A stretch of 64,000 nt of DNA from Catenulispora sp. MAP5-51 (GTDB taxonomy: Bacteria > Actinomycetota > Actinomycetes > Streptomycetales > Catenulisporaceae). This document shows, one piece after another, positions 59,760 to 64,000 of this stretch. The position numbers and the translations under genes are program-made. Under the pieces are notes generated by a model. The model ran no database searches. It was not told the origin of the DNA and saw nothing but the letters and a program-made list of their open reading frames with translations. Positions within the stretch are counted from its first letter, which is position 1; each line of letters opens with the position of its first letter. Location of the stretch: the NCBI RefSeq assembly GCF_041261205.1, contig NZ_JBGCCH010000001.1, positions 248,001 through 312,000 on the forward strand, written 5' to 3'.

Positions 59760-60452
59760 TCAGGCCTCGAACCGCGGTGCTGCCTCGTTCAGCACCGCGG
59801 CCGTGGGCGTGACCGCCCACGCCGCGGCCAGCTCCTCGGTCAGCGTCTTCATCAGGGCCTCGACATTCTCGGCCGCTGATTCGTGCAGCGCCTCGGCGAC
59901 GATGAGGACCCGGGAGGTCTCCGGCCGGACGGCCGACAGTCCGCTCTGCCGGTTGGTCCAGCGGCGCGCGTGCGACCGGCCGGCGGCGTCGGCGAAGATC
60001 ACCTCGCCGGGCTCCGGGTTCTCGGTCGTGCCGCTGAAGGTGTGGTACGACTCGTCGCCGCGGGCGTGCCGGACCTCCAGGTCCCCGGAGATCCGGCCCA
60101 GGTCCAGGGCGGCGACCGGGATGGCGAAGGCCACCGAGACCGCGTTGCACAGGTCGATCAGGGGATGGATGCGGGGCAGCTCGCCCTCCTTGCGCAGGCG
60201 GCGCAGCAGGGCCTCGGAGGCGCAGCGGTACTGCGTGGGCTTCAGGCCCATCGCTGAGAACGCCTGGCGCCAGGCCTTGATCTCGGGCAGATCCGATTCG
60301 GTGCCGCCGGCCAGGCGGGTGTTCGCGATCGCCGTGAAGCGGGCGACCTGCTCGGTGACGTCGGGGGCAGCGGTGATGCCGGAGGCGGTGATCGCCGCGG
60401 CGGCCAGGCCGGGGAACTCGGACCGGATGGCGTCGGCGTGCTGGAAGTACAT
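59760..60452 (-). CDS. B3/B4 domain protein (tRNA-synthetase-editing-like)
   Basis: A 230-residue protein of the B3/B4 family, a domain related to the editing region of PheT. SEALLRRLRKEGELPRIHPL, then IDLCNAVSVAFAIPVAALDL is the family core. Stand-alone forms are common in bacteria and may hydrolyse mis-aminoacyl-tRNA or have other roles. ATG at 60452 begins MYFQHADAIRSEFPG. It converges with the ABC exporter. Confidence 0.88.
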   Translation of the reverse strand: MYFQHADAIRSEFPGLAAAAITASGITAAPDVTEQVARFTAIANTRLAGGTESDLPEIKAWRQAFSAMGLKPTQYRCASEALLRRLRKEGELPRIHPLIDLCNAVSVAFAIPVAALDLGRISGDLEVRHARGDESYHTFSGTTENPEPGEVIFADAAGRSHARRWTNRQSGLSAVRPETSRVLIVAEALHESAAENVEALMKTLTEELAAAWAVTPTAAVLNEAAPRFEA

Positions 60453-60592
60453 GGGCACAGCTTTACCGGACTGGTCATCGCGGCGAACAGGACCAATCCG
60501 GTTCGCGAAGTGTGGACCAACCCCCGCTTGAGGGTCTGGCCTGTTCAGCCGCGATCGTTGAGAATGCTTCAGGTTTGCCCACCCCACAGGCA

Positions 60593-60635
60593 TCCACAGC
60601 ACGGCATGCACAGCACGGCATCCACAGCACCGCAC
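60593..60635. repeat. Three imperfect copies of CATCCACAGCACGG
   Basis: A 14-15 bp unit (CATCCACAGCACGG / CATGCACAGCACGG / CATCCACAGCACCG) repeats just upstream of the phospholipase gene, between the two divergent starts. Confidence 0.75.
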
Positions 60636-60666
60636 CCCACCGCACCCACCACTAGGAGGCCCCATC

Positions 60667-62727
60667 GTGGCGCCCGTTTCCCGCCGCACCTTCCTCGGCT
60701 CCGCCGCCGCCCTCGGCGCGACCCTCGGCCTGGAGGCCCTCCCCGGTTCGATGTCTCAGGCCTCTGCCACCGGCACGGGGACGATCCGCGACGTCAAGCA
60801 CGTCGTGGTGCTGATGCAGGAGAACCGCAGCTTCGACCACTACTTCGGGAGCCTGTCGGGGGTGCGCGGGTTCGCCGACCGCGCGACGGTGCAGCTCGCC
60901 GGCGGCTACTCGGTGTTCAACCAGCCGAACGGCTCCGGGCGGCAGTACCCGTGGCAGCTGTCGGACACCAACACCTGGTGGTTCGGGACCAGCAAGGAAG
61001 ACCTCGCGCAGTGCGACGGGTCGCTGGACCACAGCTGGTCCACGCAGCATTCGGCGTGGAACACCGGCAAGATGGACAACTGGATCTCGGCCAAGGGCTC
61101 CAACCGGACCATGGGCTTCCTCAACCGGTCGGACATCCCCTTCCACTACGCCCTCGCTGACGCGTACACCGTCTGCGACGCCTACCACTGCTCGATCCTG
61201 TCGGCGACCGGCCCGAACCGCACCTACCTGTGGTCCGGCGAGATCGACCCGAACGGCACGGCCGGCGGGCCGGCGTACGACGGCGGCTCGGAGTCGAACC
61301 TGAGCTGGCAGACCTACGCCGAGACGCTGCAGAACGCCGGGGTGTCCTGGCGGGTGTACCAGAACGCGAGCGACAACTTCGGCGACAACGCGCTGGCCTA
61401 CTTCAAGCAGTTCACGGGCGCCTCCACCTCCAGCCCGCTCTACCAGCGCGGCATGTCCTCGGTGCCCTCCACCGGCTCGACCCCGGACGACATCGCCGCG
61501 GCGATCAAGGCCGACGTGCTCGGCGGCACGCTGCCGCAGGTGTCGTGGGTGGTGGCCAGCCAGGCGTTCTCCGAGCACCCCGACGCGCCGCCGAACGACG
61601 GCGCGCACTTCGTGAACCTGATCATCCAGGCCCTGGCCGCGGACCCGGCGACCTTCAACAGCACCGCGCTGTTCCTCAACTATGACGAGAACGACGGCTT
61701 CTTCGACCACGTCCCGCCGCCGGTCGCGCCGTCCGGCACCGCGAACGAGAGCACGCAGGGCGCCCCGATCGGGCTGGGCTTCCGCGTCCCGATGGTCGTG
61801 GTCTCCCCGTGGACCCGCGGCGGCTGGGTCGACTCCCAGGTCTACGACCACACCTCGGTGATCCGCTTCCTGGAGACCTGGACCGCGGCCCTGGGCACCC
61901 CGGCGAACTGCCCGAACATCAGCGCCTGGCGCCGCCAGGTCTGCGGCGACCTCACCGGCGCCTTCGACTTCGCCAACCCGGTCAGCGGCCTGCCGAGCCT
62001 GCCGGCCACCAGCACGGTGATCGGGCAGTCGTTCTGCAACGCGCAGACCAACCCGGCCCCGGCGAACAACGCGCTGCCGGCGCAGGAGAGCGGCACCCGG
62101 CCGGCGCGGGCGCTGCCCTACCAGCCGAACGCGTGGGTGGACCACCTCGAGTACGACGCCAACGGGCAGATCCTGATCTGGCTGGAGATGGCGAACCAGG
62201 GCGCGCAGGCCACCGCCGCCGCGCACTTCTCGGCGTACGCGAACGCCTACCGCACCGGCGGGCCCTGGCAGTACACGGTCAACGCCTACAGCAACGGCAC
62301 CGACGGCAGCGTCAAGGACTTCTTCAACATCGGGACCAACTACGGCAACGGCCAGTACGACCTGACCGTCGTCGGCCCGAACCGCTTCCTGCGGCGCTTC
62401 GCCGGCAACGCCAACGGCAGCGGCGCGACCGCCGAGGCCAGCACGTACTACGCGCCGGCGCCGAACACCGGGCAGCAGGCGGTGTGGTTCTCGATGAAGA
62501 ACACCGGGACCAGCACGGTGACGTTCACCATCACCTCGACCAACTACCGGACCGACGGCCCGTGGACGTACCAGGTGGCGGCCGGGGCGACGGTCACCGA
62601 CTACTTCAACGCGGTCGCGTACAACCACGGCTGGTACGACTTCACGGTCACGGTGAGCTCGGACTCGGCGTGGAGCCGCCGGGCGACCGGGCACATCGAG
62701 ACCGGGGCGGTGAGCATCACCGGCTGA
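60667..62727 (+). CDS. Tat-exported phosphoesterase, phospholipase C (phosphocholine-preferring type)
   Basis: A 686-residue secreted enzyme of the non-hemolytic phospholipase C/acid phosphatase A family. A Tat signal (SRRTFLG) is at residues 5-11, followed by an Ala-rich stretch. The catalytic region has VLMQENRSFDHYFG with the metal-site Glu-Asn and Asp, and LNYDENDGFFDHVPPP later. Two C-terminal domains (about residues 470-570 and 580-680, DUF756-type) are present. It hydrolyses phospholipids outside the cell. GTG at 60667 after AGGAGGCCCC is the start. Confidence 0.93.
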   Translation: MAPVSRRTFLGSAAALGATLGLEALPGSMSQASATGTGTIRDVKHVVVLMQENRSFDHYFGSLSGVRGFADRATVQLAGGYSVFNQPNGSGRQYPWQLSDTNTWWFGTSKEDLAQCDGSLDHSWSTQHSAWNTGKMDNWISAKGSNRTMGFLNRSDIPFHYALADAYTVCDAYHCSILSATGPNRTYLWSGEIDPNGTAGGPAYDGGSESNLSWQTYAETLQNAGVSWRVYQNASDNFGDNALAYFKQFTGASTSSPLYQRGMSSVPSTGSTPDDIAAAIKADVLGGTLPQVSWVVASQAFSEHPDAPPNDGAHFVNLIIQALAADPATFNSTALFLNYDENDGFFDHVPPPVAPSGTANESTQGAPIGLGFRVPMVVVSPWTRGGWVDSQVYDHTSVIRFLETWTAALGTPANCPNISAWRRQVCGDLTGAFDFANPVSGLPSLPATSTVIGQSFCNAQTNPAPANNALPAQESGTRPARALPYQPNAWVDHLEYDANGQILIWLEMANQGAQATAAAHFSAYANAYRTGGPWQYTVNAYSNGTDGSVKDFFNIGTNYGNGQYDLTVVGPNRFLRRFAGNANGSGATAEASTYYAPAPNTGQQAVWFSMKNTGTSTVTFTITSTNYRTDGPWTYQVAAGATVTDYFNAVAYNHGWYDFTVTVSSDSAWSRRATGHIETGAVSITG

Positions 62728-62730
62728 GCA

Positions 62731-63261
62731 TCACCGGATAAGCACACAAGCGGGCGCCCGGACCCCTGTGGGTCCGGGCGCTTCCGTGCGCCTTCGTGTG
62801 TCGATCACGGAGATGTCGCCGTTGTCGCAGGAGGCCCACAGCCGGCTGCCGTCCGGGCTGATGGCTGCCTCCGTGGGATCCGTGCCGCAGACCCCGATGG
62901 TGTGCGTGACCGTGTTGGTGGCAGCGTCGATCACGGCGACCTGTCCGTCTTCGCGGAACTCGCCGTTGGTGACGACGTAGGCGGTGCGCTTGTCCGGGCT
63001 CGCCACGACGGCGACCGGGCTGGTCGGCATGGGGATCGAGCCGACGACCGTGTTGGTCGCCACGTCGATGACGTGTACCTGGCCCGGGTGGAAGCCGTCT
63101 TCGTGGTCCACCACATAGGCCAGGTCCACGGCGGTCGCGGCGGGGGCGGCGTGCGCCGGCACCGCCGCCACGGTGCCGGCGACCACTCCCGCGGCGACCA
63201 GCGCGATCGCGGTCGCTGTCGACGCCGATCGACGCCAGGCGTGTCTGAGTTTGGGCAGCAC
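62731..63261 (-). CDS. Secreted YVTN/YncE-type beta-propeller protein, probably truncated
   Basis: A 176-residue exported protein. A signal peptide occupies residues about 1-39 (ending AHA), followed by about three YVTN-type blades (IDVATNTVVGSIPMPTSPVA, then VIDAATNTVTHTIGVCGTDP). Complete proteins of this type have seven blades and over 300 residues. The last 20 residues (RRRTEAPGPTGVRAP) do not look like a propeller and run up against the phospholipase end. It is therefore probably a 3'-truncated gene. Confidence 0.65.
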   Translation of the reverse strand: MLPKLRHAWRRSASTATAIALVAAGVVAGTVAAVPAHAAPAATAVDLAYVVDHEDGFHPGQVHVIDVATNTVVGSIPMPTSPVAVVASPDKRTAYVVTNGEFREDGQVAVIDAATNTVTHTIGVCGTDPTEAAISPDGSRLWASCDNGDISVIDTRRRTEAPGPTGVRAPACVLIR

Positions 63262-63406
63262 TTTGAGATTCCCCTCCCGAAGTCGGGCGCCGCTCCCGGC
63301 GCTCCGTACCCGAGATATTCCACCCGGTATGGCAGGGTTCGGGAAGGAGCTCGCGCGCCAAGTTCATCAGAGTTCGAAGATTCTTGTGATCTTCGCAGGA
63401 GGAGTC

Positions 63407-64000
63407 ATGCACCGCACCACATCAGGGCTCGCCGCCGCCGGGACGGCGGTCGTGCTGTCCGTCGCGCTGGGGGCCGCCGCGAAGGCCGCCCCCATTTCCA
63501 GTCCCACTCCCAGCCCTGGCCCCGGGTACCAGCACCACCACTTCAGTGCCGCCGTGAGCCGGGTCGGGGCCGCCACGACGCTCCCGGAGCGGGTCAAGCG
63601 CGTCGAACAGGCGCTGCAGTCGACGTCCCCGCAGCTCCAGCGGGCCTACGACGTCGCGCCCCTGTACGCGAACCACATCGACGGCACCGGCCTGACGATC
63701 GCCACGCTGGTGGCGTTCGGCGACAAGAACGCCAAGGGCTACCTCGACCAGTACGACGCCGACAACGGCCTGCCGGCGGCGAACCTGCAGACCATCGCGC
63801 CGGTCGGCGCGGTCCCCGGGTGCGGCGACCCGGGCGTCGACACCGGCGACTGCCGGGGCTGGGGCGGCGAGACCGACCTCGACATCGCGATGATCCACAC
63901 CCTCGCCCCCGGCGCGAAGATCCTGATCATCGCCACGCCGGTGAGCGAGACCGAGGGCGTCACCGGGTTCCCGGAGATGATGTCCGCGATGGACTACACG
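63407..64000 (+). CDS. Sedolisin-type (S53) protease, partial
   Basis: ATG at 63407 after GCAGGAGGAGTC opens a frame that continues past the window end (198 codons seen). A signal peptide occupies about residues 1-28 and a Pro/Ser linker follows. QLQRAYDVAPLYANHIDGTG, then WGGETDLDIAMIHTLAPGAK match the start of the S53 catalytic domain, where the Glu and Asp (E-x-x-x-D) are the catalytic acid residues. No long pro-domain is seen, unlike kumamolisin. The catalytic Ser would be beyond the window. Such enzymes are secreted acid-active endopeptidases. Confidence 0.85.
   Translation, partial: MHRTTSGLAAAGTAVVLSVALGAAAKAAPISSPTPSPGPGYQHHHFSAAVSRVGAATTLPERVKRVEQALQSTSPQLQRAYDVAPLYANHIDGTGLTIATLVAFGDKNAKGYLDQYDADNGLPAANLQTIAPVGAVPGCGDPGVDTGDCRGWGGETDLDIAMIHTLAPGAKILIIATPVSETEGVTGFPEMMSAMDYT

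Overview
The window comes from a very GC-rich, high-GC3 actinobacterial genome. Helix-turn-helix/DUF5753 regulators with a DUF397 protein, a SARP (BTAD) regulator, a Methyltransf_19 enzyme, a gylR-type glycerol cluster, twin-arginine signals, a TNT-domain protein and a Streptomyces-like bla locus all point to the Streptomyces/Catenulispora group. Gene content looks accessory: small operons, regulators paired with one target gene, secreted enzymes, and many gene remnants. No rRNA, tRNA or CRISPR was seen. The genus is inferred from gene content, not proven.

Layout. 1-3.7 kb: end of an FAD oxidoreductase, an SDR/DUF2867 protein, an MDR oxidoreductase, and remnants of a divergent SDR/LysR pair and a SUKH gene. 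3.7-8.9 kb: a SARP regulator and a membrane protein that overlap by 4 bp and share a short G/N/Q-rich motif, then DUF397 and two divergent DUF5753 regulators. 8.9-13.3 kb: Kup potassium transporter, a ricin-lectin remnant, and a PAS-GAF-PP2C phosphatase. 13.4-16.4 kb: a bla locus made of a class A beta-lactamase lipoprotein, a LysR regulator with 29 consecutive prolines, and a penicillin-recognising protein without the deacylating Glu. 16.4-22.9 kb: VOC protein, flavin monooxygenase, PAS-GGDEF-EAL protein, HAD phosphatase, pyroglutamyl peptidase, a frameshifted MarR gene and a decayed DUF385 gene. 23.3-27.0 kb: oxidative uronate/aldarate operon. 27.0-31.1 kb: MarR/PEBP pair, TetR/quinone-reductase pair, MFS pseudogene, lipoprotein. 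31.2-33.4 kb: arsenic cluster (arsI-like; arsR-aquaglyceroporin-arsC). 33.4-38.7 kb: DinB, histidine-phosphatase lipoprotein, a degenerate TniQ transposon of about 1.95 kb carrying SUKH-type genes, and an esterase. 38.9-40.5 kb: secreted TNT protein and an isochorismatase fold protein. 40.5-47.6 kb: glycerol cluster (glpK1, IclR regulator, then divergent glpF-glpK2-glpD). 47.7-57.8 kb: membrane proteins, MerR, DoxX, TetR/aldo-keto reductase, frameshifted DUF427, VOC, ArsR-SRPBCC fusion, secreted PI-PLC, methyltransferase. 57.9-64 kb: ABC exporter, B3/B4 protein, Tat-exported phospholipase C, truncated beta-propeller protein, start of a sedolisin protease.

How genes work together. Uronates can be oxidised by Udh, GudD and KdgD to 2-ketoglutarate semialdehyde. 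Glycerol enters through GlpF, is phosphorylated by GlpK and oxidised by GlpD under an IclR regulator. Arsenate is reduced by ArsC and can leave through the aquaglyceroporin. The bla locus looks like sensor, regulator and enzyme together.

The most unusual items are (1) the SARP/membrane-protein pair sharing an amyloid-signalling-like motif, (2) an inverted-repeat-bounded TniQ element inserted at the stop codon of a host gene, and (3) the poly-proline LysR regulator. In-frame short repeats recur in linkers of several unrelated proteins.
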